Assembly (NCBI RefSeq): GCF_021018805.1
Contig: NC_086251.1
Coordinates: 47,438,767 to 47,502,766, forward strand
Direction of reading: 5' to 3'
Source of the DNA: Prinia subflava
Lineage: Eukaryota; Chordata; Aves; Passeriformes; Cisticolidae
DNA: 64,000 nt
The notes beneath the pieces are model-generated. The model was given only the letters and a program-made list of their open reading frames with translations. It was not told the origin of the DNA and made no database searches. Shown here piece after piece: positions 40,701 through 54,200 of the stretch; within the stretch, counting starts at the first letter, position 1; each line of letters opens with the position of its first letter. A program made the translations under genes and the position numbers.

Positions 40701-43700
40701 GCTGTATTTTGAGCAAGTGAAGAAGACAAGGAAGGTGGGAGCCTGCAGACAGCATCTCCATGTTCCCTTTGGTGACTGCCATAGCAGTCAGGTAAGATTT
40801 GCTGGGATCTCCTACAGGTAACAGTTGCAGGCAAAGTTTAAAACTCCTGTAATCAGCAGGAGTGCTTAATATGTTTCTGCTATCAGTCAGGATGTGACAG
40901 CTGTACAAAAGTATTATTTAACTTTGGCAACTTCTTTTGAGGGAAAGAAAAACACCTCAGGTATAATTTCTTAGCTAGGTGCTGTCACAGCAGTGAAAGC
41001 AGAACTGACTGTGAGCCCAAGAGCTGCTCTGCATGTTCCCCTGCCAGTGAGGTCCAGCTCTAATTGTGCCAGGGCAGAAGTTTCTCCTGGAGCAGCCACA
41101 TCTTCCCACATACACTTTTGAGAGAACATGCTGTGTCCCACTCCAGCTTTGCCTTCTCCTTCCAGCCTCTCTGCCCAGACAAGGATGATCTAATGTGTGT
41201 CTCTCTCCGTGCAGGCCCTGAGCTGACCCTGAGGATCACTTGTGCAATCTAGATGTGCGATCATTCAGCTCAGCAGCTGCTTCTTCCCAGGGCTCCAGCC
41301 TGGAGGAGGCCAAATGGCTTTCAGCACATCTGCACACGCAGCCCAGGCACAGAGCACCAGAGTACATCACAAAGGAGAACTAATCACTCCTGCCTACTTC
41401 CCCGAAGAAAAACAAAGCTGAGCAGGTGTGTGTGCTTGAGCTATTGTGCTACAGGAACAACTGCTTCTGCTTTTCAGGCACCCCTTGGAGATGGGGAACA
41501 AACCCTGGCACGAGTTCAGGATCCAAAGTTGTCCTTCTGACGGGGCCCCAGGGACACCCTGACACTGGTTTAGCACTACAGCCTTGCACCTGCAGCCCTT
41601 AAATGTAGACTTAATCCAATCCTACCCCAGTATGCAAAACATTAATAATATAATTTACAAGGGCCAACAGAAAAAAAATCCATAAATCTGAACCAGTTTT
41701 TCCTGTGTGAGATTTATATTTAAATTAAGAAGGAAACATTATAAATCTCTCCCATGATAAAGCTTAAAACTTGGGATTTTAATATGCTGAATCCCCTATG
41801 CTCTGGGCTGTAAAAATTGATATAGTGTTTCTTCCTAATGTTGCATTAGGCAAGGAACCAATTCATCCAATTACAGATCTGACAACATTGTTCCTGTGAA
41901 CTGAAGATGAATTCACTGACTTGGACAAGAATGTACAATATTGTATGTACTGGGGCAGTAAACTCAAAAGAATAAATCCATTATGTTGGACTGCAGACCT
42001 TTCTGGATTCAGATGGAAAACGGCAAAGCAAGAGTTGAAGTCAGGACACCATAAAAGAAAGCTGAAGAGACTAAAATATCTGTAAAAAGAACTTGGCTTT
42101 TGATGAGAACATGGAAAGAATTCAACATAAGATAAGTCCTTTGCTCTAAGCAGATTAGGAACAAATCACAACAATCACCAATTGTTACTTTATAATCTAA
42201 CTTAAAACTTAAGACTTTCTTTATGTATTCCGTGTCAGGTTTTAATCCAAATTTTTTCTCTTTCTGCCATTAATGCCAAGAAGCCACGAAAATAAAACTG
42301 TCAGCAGTCCTTCTATAGCTCTGATACCAAAGAAAACTGGAAACATCTGGATTCATTTTCAACAGGACAGCCAAGAAGAAGGTATTTTAGGCAAGAGCAT
42401 CTGCCTGTGGAGTTCCCTAACATGGGTAAACGTGTCTAGTTTTGAAAAGATGGCCCTTGGAAACCAACTCAATGCAACACTGAAAAAGAGCATTAAATGG
42501 CATTCAGGACTCAGCCACTGCCATGACCACAGAGCCTTACAGAAAACACATGGGTACACATATAACATCCAGACAGCTCATGCAAATAGCTCCTCTGTAT
42601 ATCTGGGAAAAAAAAAGAAAAGAAGAGAAAGAGGGAAACCCAAGCAGTTTTGCATGGAAAAATAGTTTCATTACCATTAAAACAAGAGTGAAGATGGACG
42701 ATTTCTTCACATATACATGGGCACACACATCTACTGCATTGTTTTAGGTGAAGCCGTTTTTTAGGTGAAGCAGATAGGAGAGCCATGAAGACTATTAAAA
42801 ACACATAATTATTATCCTGTTTCATAATGAAAACAAAAAACCCGTCAATTATGGAGTTTCCAGTGGGTGAGGAGTCCCTGTTCAGCAGTTTTACTCTGTA
42901 CTGTCACTGTAGAACCAGTTATGCAGTGGTGAGAGGAAACATGTAGGTTGTATAGATGAAAGCTAAAAGACTGTGTCTGAGATTACCAAAAGAAAGGTGA
43001 CTCAAGTACATTTCATATATGAAAACAGGTTAAATGAATGAACCAAGAACAGGAAATGGGAACTGATCTCAAATAATTCAAATCCAAACCAGATTGGGAG
43101 TATGGCTCTGCAGGGCATGTGTACTGAGCTCAGGAAGCTGCCTAAACACACACTGAAATAAAAGTCCAGAAGGATACTGTCCTTATAAAGTGCAACTATT
43201 TATTACTTTTTGCATTAAATCCACCCAGACCAGGAGCCCAGAACCACTTTAACAGCCCCAGCAGTGCCTCTCAGAGAGCTGTACTGGCTGGAGTTGTTGG
43301 CAGCTGCCCAGCCAGATGAGTGGTAACCAGGCATTGTGTAACAGAGGCATTTTTCAAGGAGTTTGCACAGACATGGGGAGAAACAGCAGAAATCAAAACT
43401 GTCTCAATTTAATGGCAGTATCTGAGATCCCAATCATTATTGGCCAAATGCTGCTACAACTCTGGGACATGGTGGTGAGGTTCTGCTCCCTTCTGAGAAG
43501 ACAGAGGTTCTGAGAGCAGAAGTTGGCAGCATGATGCTGCCATTCCCTGTTTTCCCTTAGGACAGATCTGTTTAACAACACAGTGAACAATAGCTACAGC
43601 ATGAATGTATTTTTTTTAATCCTATTGAGTTTAAATCAACACTCTTCCTAAGAGATTTGGACCCATGATTTCACACACTGGTGAAACTAGATCTGGGAGT

Positions 43701-46700
43701 ACCTGTACCACTGAATGGAATGAAAGCCAGAGTAATGTAGGCAGATCTTCTGTGTTTTATTAAGGCTTCATGGAAGAAATTTTTTTGCAACTCTGGTCAC
43801 TGCTGAGAAGATGGAGAACCTGAATGGGAAAGTCAGAGAGAGTTCCCAATCTAGAGGCCAACAACTCCCTTTTGCAAAAGTAAATCATAGAGAAAAAAAA
43901 ACCAAACAAAACCAACACAGAAATGAAATTTTAGAATTTCCCCCTATTACAAAATTAAACTAGTCTTGAGAAAGTTTTATTGTCACCTAGGAGTGCTAAA
44001 CAGCAGAATTTATTTCAGAAACAGGAGACAAAACTTGCTTTTGTATCAGTTCACCACTAATCACAAAGGCACTACTCAAGTGACTTCTAAACCTTATCCT
44101 GAATAACTCTCCTCTCCGCATGGCAGGCGCTTTCTTTAATGGAAGAATTATAAACACAGTGGGCTGGCTTTACAGAGAGAATTCTGCCACAGCTTTGCAT
44201 TTCTCTGCCCTCTCCAGCCCCTGGTCAAGGGCTGGGCCATCTTTGGCCACCTGACCCAGCTTCACCGAGCAGGGCGGGCACAGCCACATCCAGCCCCTCT
44301 GCCCAGAGCGGGGAGAGAGGGGCTGCATTCCTGCAGGGAGAAGGGCCCCCAGCACAGCTCTGATGATGAGGCTGTCCCAAAGAGCCAGGCAGCCCCAGGC
44401 TCTCTGTGCTGCAGCCAGAGCTGAGGCAGCACACAGTGTGCATTCGTGCAGCCCAGCACGCTCTGCAGGCCAGGCTGCAGGGGCTCCGGGGTGCAGCGCA
44501 GTGCCCAGAGCCAGGTACCCTGCCCAGGCTGCAGCACCCTGCACAGCCAAAATCCAGGCTCCAAAGCATAGGTGCTAAGTTAATGCAGTGCCATGGAGGT
44601 TTCAGAGTCACTGGGACATGGTCCTTCTAGACGGCTTTTTTGGATTTCAAAGCTGGTTTAATTGCCAAAGGAGCATCTCCAGAATTCACTCTTCAGGCCA
44701 TTGCAGCGACCACAAGGACCCCCCAAACATCAACACCCTTCATTTGGGACCTAATTATCTGTTCTCTCCAGTTTAAGTCTGGCTATTAGATCACTGAAAA
44801 ACAAAGATTCAAAACAAAATCACCAGGGTACAATTTACAGGAAAGATAAGCACTAGATTGACGACATAATTTTTTTTTGGCACCGAACTAATGCAAACTT
44901 CAGCTGCAGTGACAGGCAAACAAATACTCATACTAAGCTTAGGACAAGTATCCTCATGGATATCCTCATAATTCCACATGGTTTGATGTATTAAGATCCT
45001 TAAAAACATATAATAAAATAGAAAATAATAATTAAAAAAACCCCACAGAGAAGCTCAAGCAGCCCCAGGTTCTGATCCTCTTCCCACATGAGGGTTCTCA
45101 GTTTAGATGTGAAGATCCATCCAGGCTGCAAAAGGCTATCAGCCTAACTTCTGTCTGCATAAGCAATTGTTCTGATGGAGCCTGAGCAGCATTAGGAACT
45201 AGAATGAAACATGGCTTAACTCAGAGACTGTTCTACTTCAAGTCAGACCTTGCTCTGCCTTTCACTTTAAAGACATGAGATCTTAAGTTCTCAGCTGACA
45301 GAGATTGGGTGTTGTCCCACTTAGATTACAGAGTATATTTACCAGATTTAAGGTATCTAGGGAGATAGCAATTCAGAGTAAACAAAGCCATTCTTTTATA
45401 AAATGAGAGAAGAGTCCAAAGAGGGGAGCAATAGGTGAAGATATGCATCACATAAAATTCACTAAATGAAGTAAATAGCATCTTAATCGAGCAAAAAGGT
45501 TCAGTAAGTGTTTCAAATTACCAAAGCGTACTTCTGGTGTAAGCCACAGCAGATAGGAGGCACAAAGAGAGGAAGCCTAAGCTAGCCAAAGCCTGGCTTC
45601 CTAGTGGAGGCTGTCCTGATCAGGCAGGTCCTCTGGCTCTGCCCACCACACAGGGAGGCTGCATCTGCCTGTCCCAAACCTTGCTAAAGGGCTGGCTGCT
45701 GCTGGGGGGCTGCTCAGCCCTGCCCTGCCAACAGCCATTCCTGCAGGACAGTAAACATGCAGCTGCACTGAGAGCTGGCCCCGCTCAGAGATTAGATACA
45801 ATATTAAATGACCAAAATAAACAACTTTTTTTCTTTTCTTCTTTTTGAAAAACAGAAGTAGTTTTCCAACTGTCCCTATGGTTGACTGCACTAGGTGGAG
45901 TCAGAATGCAGTGGGGAAAATGGGGGGCCAGAGCAGGACTGCCCTTATCACAGCCAAGCCACAGCCCTGGAGAGTGCTTTTAGAGTAACTTACAACTGAA
46001 AGGAAACCACCCACGAATTGGATGAAGAGAGGCTGAGTGAAAAGCAAACCAGCTGATACTAAACAAGTGTCAGAACCAAACAAGGAAAGCAACTAAGCCT
46101 GAGGTTTAGGACAAAGAAAAGGAAACCAGTGCCTAAATTTTTTTTCCAATGTTGTAAATTAATAGCCTACACACACATGACTGACTGAACAATCCTGCCC
46201 ACATTCATTCTTTCCACAGCATAAGAGAGAGGAATTAATCACCTGGGGATCCATCATCTAAATTAAATGCAGGGGAGGGCAGTGGAATTCATGTGACATC
46301 TGTGAAGTCCAACAGACCCTCTGGGTGCAACGTTTTTAGTAGGTGTCATTTTTATGAGTATTGGCAAGAATCAAGGGACACTTAGTAATAAATGTATTCT
46401 CTTGAAATTAAGTATTGCTTAACCACATGTATTCTGCAAATATATCTTCTAATATTTAGCATACAGTTGGAAAAAGGACACAAAATTAAACTTCCCCACC
46501 CCTGGGTTCATGCCCTAGCCCCTGAGTTGTAAGATCACAGCTCACCTAATGTGTATTTCTCTACTGAGAGCAAGGTGAAAGAGTTTCATAAGTAAGAAGT
46601 CAGAGACCACCAGCCCAGAACAGCACAAAGGTTTATGGGTCTAGCACTCTCTTGAGAAATGAAAGATGCAAAATCTAAACTTGATTCTTCACATGTGTCT

Positions 46701-47862
46701 AACAGCTCTAGCAAAAACCTAGAAAGAACAGGAAGGAGGGATAAAAAGGCATGGCAATGTATTCCCTTGCATGGTTTTTAAGTAGTCCTGATCCCCTGAT
46801 ATGTAATCTAAAGACACTTGGACTCTCCAAGAAGAACTTATCAAGGCACACCTGGCTTCTGGATGTCTGGACAGCTTGGACACCCAACTAATCAACACTG
46901 TAAAAACTAAAGGCACATAAAGCAGCATACCTCAGCAAGTATCACTGGGAAAAACCCGAGCCTGCACAGATCAGAGAATGAGGTTGGGACTGCAAGGGTC
47001 CAGCTCCAAGGTGCGGGTGCTCTCAGGATCCTTTAGATGGGAAGGCACTTGGCAGCTGTGGCCCCGTGGACATCCTGAGATCTTGTTATTTCCTGCACAA
47101 TTTCAGCGGGCTGACTGGACGTGCGCACTGCAGCAACAGTCACGACATCGACCTTCTCGATCTTGTCTACAGAAATGCATCACAGGAAACACCGGGGATG
47201 ATTCCACATCAAAGGAGAGTTACAAGAGCAGCTTAATTAAAGACAGTATTCATTTCAGATTGCTGTTTAACAACCAGAGTGATCCCAAACACCCAGGAAT
47301 CCAGCTTCATGGTATGCATTCAAGAACTGTGAACAGGACAGCCTGGAACAGCTTACAATTATACCTGCTGCTTTAGCAGTGCTCTTGGATACAGCAGGGC
47401 ATAACTTCAGTAAATATATGTTTTCTGATGTAATTTCATCCCATACAGGGGGAAACAGTCTAGCTCTATTCACAACTCCCTCTGGAGTTTCGACTAACAT
47501 CTCTAATTACTTGAAGCGCTCCTAGAGCAGCACTAAGATGATCTAATTAGCTATTGCTGACCTGTGAGAACACTTAGCTGTTAATTCACACAGAATATTG
47601 GCATTTTAGAAGGCCATTTTCATACAGCACTACCACGTTGAACCTGCTCTAAGTACAACTGAACCTCGGACCTGATTTAAATGAAGATTCAATTCCCCAG
47701 TACTTCTAACCAGTTACCACATTCCTACCTGCCTACACCTCCCGAAGTCGACAGAAGCACAGACGCCCGGCCGCCTCCCGCTGCCCGGGGATCCCGACGG
47801 GGATCCTGAGGGGATCCTGACGGGGATCCTGACGGGGATCCTGCCGCTGCCCTTCCCGGTAC
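34762..47862 (-). other. TC2N: Inferred TC2N intron 1
   Basis: This 13-kb stretch lies between the CpG island and the first coding exon. I see no confident extra exon. GC-rich patches at about 44.17-44.58 kb and 45.60-45.78 kb produce overlapping open frames on both strands without coding signatures. A purine-only tract lies at about 42605-42638 and a short GT run near 39.74 kb. Untranslated alternative exons could be present and unseen. Confidence 0.5.
47786..47844. repeat. Five-copy 12-bp GGATCC-containing tandem repeat
   Basis: Five units of cggggatcctga lie in tandem. The first has ccc in place of cct, the third lacks its leading c and the last ends in c. Each unit holds one GGATCC. The array is at the start of intron 1, just downstream of the candidate exon-1 donors, within the same CpG island as the 21-bp array. 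Confidence 0.93.
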
Positions 47863-48000
47863 CTGTGCCCGGCCCGGTACCTGTGCGCGGCCGCGGTGCC
47901 GCCGGAGCCGCCGCTCTCCCCGCGCCGCCGCCGCCGCCCGGCCCCGCCCGCGCTCCGCAGGCGCGCACCGCCGGGCCGCCAGGTGCGCTCCCGCCGCGCT

Positions 48001-48126
48001 CCTCAGCGATCGCTATCGCGCCCTCAGCGATCTCTATCGCCTCCTCAGCGATCGCTATCGCGCCCTCAGCGATCTCTATCGCCTCCTCAGCGATCGCTAT
48101 CGCCCCCTCAGCGATCGCTATCGCCC
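48001..48126. repeat. Six-copy 21-bp minisatellite in the TC2N CpG island
   Basis: Six head-to-tail 21-bp units each start with cctcagcgat and continue with cgctatcgc or ctctatcgc. The first four alternate between a GCGATCGC-bearing form and a GCGATCTC form, so a 42-bp dimer appears to have been duplicated. The last two are both of the GCGATCGC form. Because 21 is a multiple of three, the block stays open in several frames and creates false ORFs with a heptapeptide repeat. It lies just upstream of the inferred TC2N start site and every unit carries several CpGs. Confidence 0.95.
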
Positions 48127-48245
48127 CGGGGGAGTTTCCCCGGCGGCTCGGGACTCTCCCGCCTCACCAGAGCTACGCGCCCGGGCAGCCTCACCTCCAA
48201 ATGGCTGCCGGTGACTCCTGGCTGGCGCTTGCTGGACCGTGACAC

Positions 48246-51200
48246 CTGCAAAGTCGGTGCCAGAGCTGCCCCTCGCTTTGCTAGAAGCGCAACCAGGCTT
48301 CTGTCGCACAGAGAAAAAGCGGTTTTTTCATGTTTTATAATGTTCTTAGAACACGGCACGTCCAGCTGGAACACGGATCCGTGTCAAGTTAGATTTCACA
48401 GGGACACGTGAGAAGGCCCCTGCCACTAGAGTGCATCGTTTGTAGGGTGATTTAGGATCGGACACAGTTGATTGGTTCGGAATTTTCAGCAGGAAAGTCT
48501 GGTTTGGAAATTTCCTTGCAGGAAGGAAAAGTTGTGTAAGTCTCAAGGTGGTTTCTCCTTGATCCTAGTTTTTGGTAACTGGAAGTGCTAAAATAACCCA
48601 AGAGGCAAATATGAGGAGAAGGTGGGGTTGGATTAGTGGGACAAAGTGTGTATTTCCCCAAAGAAATGCTGTTTACACTCTGAGAGCATTAACTTTTCTA
48701 GTCACTGAAGTTTTGCACAGTTGCCCTAATAGCTTTTGATTTGCAGTCTTTAGTGGATTCCCCATCCACCAAGACTATATTTTTTCTGTTACAATATTTT
48801 CATTTTAAATTTAATAGCACCACAGTTCTGCTGCTAACTAAATACTTCATGCGTGTCATCATGCAGTGTAACACAGCTACTTCAAGCTCCAGAGCCACTA
48901 TAAGGGGAGAGACACCTTCTGCCAAAAGCCCAGACATATAAATTTTGAGCTAACAAAGCATCTCTGTTCACCTCTGCACAGAGCCATTTTCAAGTACTGG
49001 TATCACATAGCAGAGAGGCTCTGATTCCTGGTCATGGAACTCCTGAGATTATGCATGGTCACAGTTTTAAAGAAATACCAGTAACCTGTATGCTTCCAGG
49101 ATTATCTGAGTCCTCCTGAGGTGCACATCAATCACACATTTCAAGGCATCTCACTGAATTAATTGACATGACCCAACAGCTTTATTTTCACTGCTCACAG
49201 AAGTGTGTTGTTTAATACTGATAAGGCCCTGTATGCAGCTTGCTGCTATCACCTTACCTCAGCATTGTCATGCTCAAGGGGTTTTCGGGTTCTCAGCTAC
49301 TTCCAGTCCTGCCCAAATGGCTCTCCAGCTGCTGGAGTCGCAATGCACTAGCAGCTGTCCATTGGGACTGCAGGCTGCCTCTCTGATGAAGGAAAAGACA
49401 TTATAACCAGTATTTTTGATGAGGAAGTTAAAGGAAAAAAATCAGTTTGCAATATGACCTTCCTTCTTCATCGAGGCAAGACTGTGCCCTGTAATTTGAG
49501 GGAATCTATTAACACATCTCTTGGGGCTCTTTTGATGGTTTGGGACACCTTTCAGTCTTCTTTTCAGCTGCTTCTTTTCAGAAAATTGGGAAGTTTGTTT
49601 CAATAAGCACAAAATTCAGCTGTGCATGGTAAGGGATGTGGACAATCTGATCTAGTGTGGACAGGGAGAGCATTACTGCCCTGTGCTGTCTCCTGGGATG
49701 GGAGACAAACCTCCCTACTCCCTTAAAAGGATTTTGTTCCAAACAAATCTAGTCTGAAGATCAGCAGTGAAACCACTGCTTACCTCTTTCCTTGTCAACT
49801 GCAAATATGATCTTCCTTCCCTGCCAGCCTCCTGGCAGCAGCCAGAGTGCTCCAACTCTGCTGTATCTTTCTGTAACTAAACCTGGCTTGAGAAAGCTGG
49901 CGATGCTCCCCTGCCTCACTGACTGCTGCTGTCAGCCCCCCTCTCCTCTGTCATTGCAACAGCTCATCCTCACTAATTCCTGGTCCTCTGCAGCTGCTCC
50001 TGCTCCTTTTGCTGCCTCCACTCCAGGCTCCCCCAGTACTGAGACCAAGCTAATAAACTGGGCTGCTTTGGGCTGGCTCTGCCAAACCACAGCGCTCTCA
50101 GCTCCAGAAATGCAGGGCTGAAATACTTGAGCAGACCCACGCAGGGCCAATAGAGCAGAATTTATTAGTCTGGGCTATGCTTCACCTCTCATATTCCCCA
50201 GCGAGGCCTGTCTCATCTGTTTTGAACCTCAGCACTGCAGACTTTTTCACTTGTTGCTGAGCCTGTTTATGCTATTGGATTACAACTTCCCAGTGTTTTT
50301 CTTGTTGAAAGAGAAGTAGCCAGAAGACTATAGAAAGTAGCTACAAGCAGGAGTCTATATTATCATCTCTGGGCCTCAAACCTTTAGGAGCTGGACCTGA
50401 AATAATAAAAACCCCATGTATAAATACTGACACAAATCTTGAGTAATTATTTACATCTGCAAACACTTTCAAAGAGATTAAGACCCTTTTTCTTCACTCT
50501 GTGCATATGCTCCAGTGAACAAAGTTTTCAGCACGAATGCTGATGGAGGCTGCAGCTTTGTATAAATCTGGACTGAGTTCTCCCTCGTGATCCTTTGCAT
50601 CAGAAACCTGATCCTACCACCTGTGCACACTTACTGATGTGCCAACTTCCATGGTAAAAATCAAGAGGTTCAGAGGTTGAATCAATGTTTTCACAGAGTA
50701 CACTGAAATCTTTTAAGCACAAAAGTGTCAAACATAATTGCTTAGAAGTTCTTGCCTAGTTTATGAAGAATTACATGAAATTAAGCAGCTGATGATTCCA
50801 AATAGCTTTCCCAGCTCTCTCCCAGCTGAGAATTCTTCAGAGTAAGCAAACATTTAACACTACTACTTATGAAATATTTTAGTTTCAGACACTAATGTCG
50901 AGTGATGTACTTGTGATCAGAGTTAAATTCCAGTATATATTGCAATAGCCAAGTGATGAGCTCAGCCATCAGGACCTAAAAGCAGGGCGTTATCAGGACA
51001 AGTCCAGCACACAGCCTACAGCACCTCGTAGCCAAACTCTGTGTGTAACCACTAAATCAAGTTTCCTGAGGCAGAGACTTTTTGAGAGAAAAAAAAGGAT
51101 TTCGCAACTTAGATTTCAGTGAAAAAGCAGAGTACTTTTCAGCTGAAGTCTCTAAGCAGTTAATACACCTTTGTTACAAACAACTTCTGCAGCCAGAAGA

Positions 51201-54200
51201 TTTTACTACCATTAAAGTTTTTGCAGCAGTAATCTTTGTCCTCTGAGGTTTTTTTGGGAGTAACATGAAACTGTTTCCTCATCTTCCTTGTTGCGCTCTC
51301 AGCTGGAGCCTGTTTTTTTTCCATTCCCATCATAACCTTTGGGTTTAGCTGACACCTTCCCTCCTCTGCCACAGATGCTGGGTGGGGTCCACACACTTCA
51401 TTATACAAAGCTGCTATAATTCAGTCCGTGACTATTATTTTTTATTTTCTCATTTTATCAAATGCATATTTAACATCACACTTTCTTGACATTACCTGTT
51501 GTAATTCTGTCCCCCATCTGAGACTGCAGGCAGTTGCCTCCTCCCACAGAGCTGCAGAAGGACAGCTTTATTGCACAATGTCCAGTACCATGTGAAAATG
51601 TTGCTACAATTCCTGGACAAGAAATTACACAGAGATACTCTGCTGTTCAAATTAGACACTCTCTTTATCTCATTCGGATTTGATATACTGTGAATTTGAA
51701 AACAGATTTTCTGGCTTGTTATGTTTTGCCTTATGCTGTAAGGCAGATTTTCTTTGCACACACACATCATTAATAGATTGTGATAATAAATCCAAGGAGG
51801 CCTCATCCTTTGTGCCTCATCCATCAGTTCAGAACACTTTGGTCCTGTCTCTGCACAGCCAGTCCCACATCTGTGTGAGCTGCAGCAGTTGCTTCTGCAC
51901 TACACAGTGGCCTTTAACATTGTCAGTGGCTGCCAGCCCCAAACTGTCCAAAGGCAAGAAGTTCCAGGGTGGATAATCACTGAGGCACAAGGGTGCTGCT
52001 CTGGACGGGCCATCAGCTTCAGCCCAGAGTGATGAACACGAGTAACTGTGGGTGCAGGAGCAAATGGTTCTGTTTCCTCCTCAGGAGACATTTGTTGCTG
52101 CTGCTAGTCTAGGAATCCAAGATGATGAATCCAATAAACTCAGGAGGCTTTATAAACCTTTATATGTAGTTGAGAAAAAATGTAACAGAGCCAAGGCATG
52201 CTCCTTGCAGTGTTTTCTAATCGTATCCTCTTCTTGCCTGACTTCACTAGGAGCCAGATGCTCTTAATCTGGCAGAGGTTTTAGAGGACATTGTCACATC
52301 TACTGAAAAGGATAGGACTAAATGTTACCAATATATTGACATCTTCTGATATTTTCTAGAGGTCTTATACCTGGAAGATTGTGGGTAGGTGGTTCTAGCT
52401 CAGCTTTAAAATGAGCTTGCTACATCAAAAATCAGTTGACATATCAAATATATCATTTAGATCCAAGCAATTCCAGTAGTTTCCTCTTTGATTTGATGCT
52501 GTAAGACAATTTATTTATACAGTCTGCAGTTTAAAAATTGGATTTTTCAGGGTTCAGGATAAAAGAAAAGTTAGAACCTTATCTGCTGCTGATTTCAGGA
52601 AAGATATGAAAGATGAGTTATCTTAAAAGTTCCTGTCTACCTTTTAGTGCAGTAGTTGGACTTGGTTCAATAACAGGGTTTCAAATTGTTCCCAAACCTT
52701 CATTGTTAGGGAAAAAAAACCCCTACAACAAAACAGGAAAGACCTGTTTCAGGAAAGGCTGTTGTGTCACTGAAAAAGGGCCCATGGAACACCTGACTCT
52801 GAAATATACTTATTTATATAAATAATTTCCATGGCGTCACATTAACAAACATAAAAGGTCACGAACTCCTGTATTTGAAGAAAATGTGTTTGACATCTGG
52901 GATCTGGCAGAAGTTCCTCTTGTGGGATAGATTGTTTGCGCAGAGCTTTATTGAAGAATAATATTAACAATGAAATACGAAATATTAGTGTAACCTAGTA
53001 AGAAATTATTGTATTTTACAAGCAATAGACATAATAGATCTTACAGAACTATTTCAGTTCATCTGACCAGTTAGCAGTGAAAATCTGGGGGCTGAAGTTA
53101 GAAATGGACTGAGGGGAGAAGTCCAAATGCAGGCAATGGTTTAAACTAGGTCTGTATTTTTGTACACCCTGCTCAGTGAGGGGAGTGAGGAGGGATTTGG
53201 CAGGGAGCCTCAGTAGCTGGGGAAGCCGAGGGCTGGCTGGGAAACCAGGCCACCCCCTGCACCCCCAGGCAGAGAGCTGGGCAGCATCCCCAGCCCCAGG
53301 CATTGACACCTTCTTGGGGCTGGGGGGACATCAGGGCTGTGGGGAGCTGGAGACTGTCACTCCTACACTTGATCCTCTCTCCCCTCTCTTACCCATGCCA
53401 GTGAAAACCTCAGGCACAGCCCTTGCTCTGCCTGGGGAGTGCTCCCTGGGCTGTTTGTGAAGCCCAGGCTCCCAAGGGTGTGCTCTCCCACTAGGCTGGG
53501 ATCATGCCACCTCATGGGGAGCTTCTGGGTGTCTCTGCAAACACTGGTACTGTCCCAGTTGCTTGTGATACTGCCCAGAAATGCCTCTTGCAATGTGGAA
53601 GAGGGGAGAGGCAGCTCACCCTGTCCTCCCAGGCTGCTCAGGCCTGGCTCTCTGCCTGTGCAAGCAAAGGGCAAACACCTGCCTGGGCCCTTTCCTCCCC
53701 TCTCTCTTTTGGGGACCTCAGGGCCAGGTGCTGCTGCCCTGCCCTGTATTTTCACACCACGATCTCCCTAGAGTCTGCTCAGAGCCTCAGGGCTGGCCTG
53801 TCTCCCAAAAGCAGACACAGGCCTGCCCGAGGATGAGCAGATGTTCCTGTCCCCGGGAAGAGGAGGCCAGCCAGGTGTCACCCACGCACAGAGCAGGGGC
53901 AGCACACAAAAGATCCTTTCTGAAAGGGACCGAGTCAAGAAAAAGGCCCCAAAGCACAAAAATAATTTACTCTTTCCAGTTGTAAAAAACAGGGGTTTTT
54001 TTGGTCATCTATTTTCAGGTGAAAGCAAATCTCAGTTACCTTGCTGAAAGGGGGTGATGACAAAAAGCCATTGCAGAAATCACTGCAGTTTAAAACCTCC
54101 TGGCCCCATTGAAGTGAGGGAGCTGGGAAGAAGATCCATGGAGGCCAGTGACTGGCTCACAGAAACTGGAATGCTGTTCTTCCATCAAAAATTGCTTGGT

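Larger units (their letters stand above)
47740..48245 (-). promoter_or_regulatory. TC2N: CpG-island promoter and probable non-coding exon 1 of TC2N
   Basis: This is a sharp CpG-rich block in AT-rich surroundings, about 13 kb upstream of the TC2N ATG. It contains a GC box (ccccgccc, 47942-47949), a short CGG run on the minus strand (47921-47940) and no TATA box. On the minus strand two tandem copies of CACAG|GTACC make candidate exon-1 donors, with last exon bases at 47881 or 47863. Transcription start is inferred at roughly 47.9-48.0 kb. Two minisatellites lie inside the island. Assignment to TC2N rests on orientation and on the absence of another promoter before the first coding exon. Further non-coding exons in the 13-kb intron cannot be excluded. 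Confidence 0.7.

Noticed and set aside
44170..44611. Overlapping minus-strand ORFs of 126, 128 and 100 codons
   Set aside because: Three frames are open at once in a GC-rich patch, which indicates composition rather than coding.
47865..48411. 125- and 171-codon plus-strand ORFs with a heptapeptide repeat
   Set aside because: The repeat is the 21-bp minisatellite read in frame, and the same block is open in other frames. No start context or family match.
53049..53985. Cluster of ORFs of 86-134 codons
   Set aside because: They occur on both strands in overlapping frames within a GC-rich stretch, with no conserved motif.
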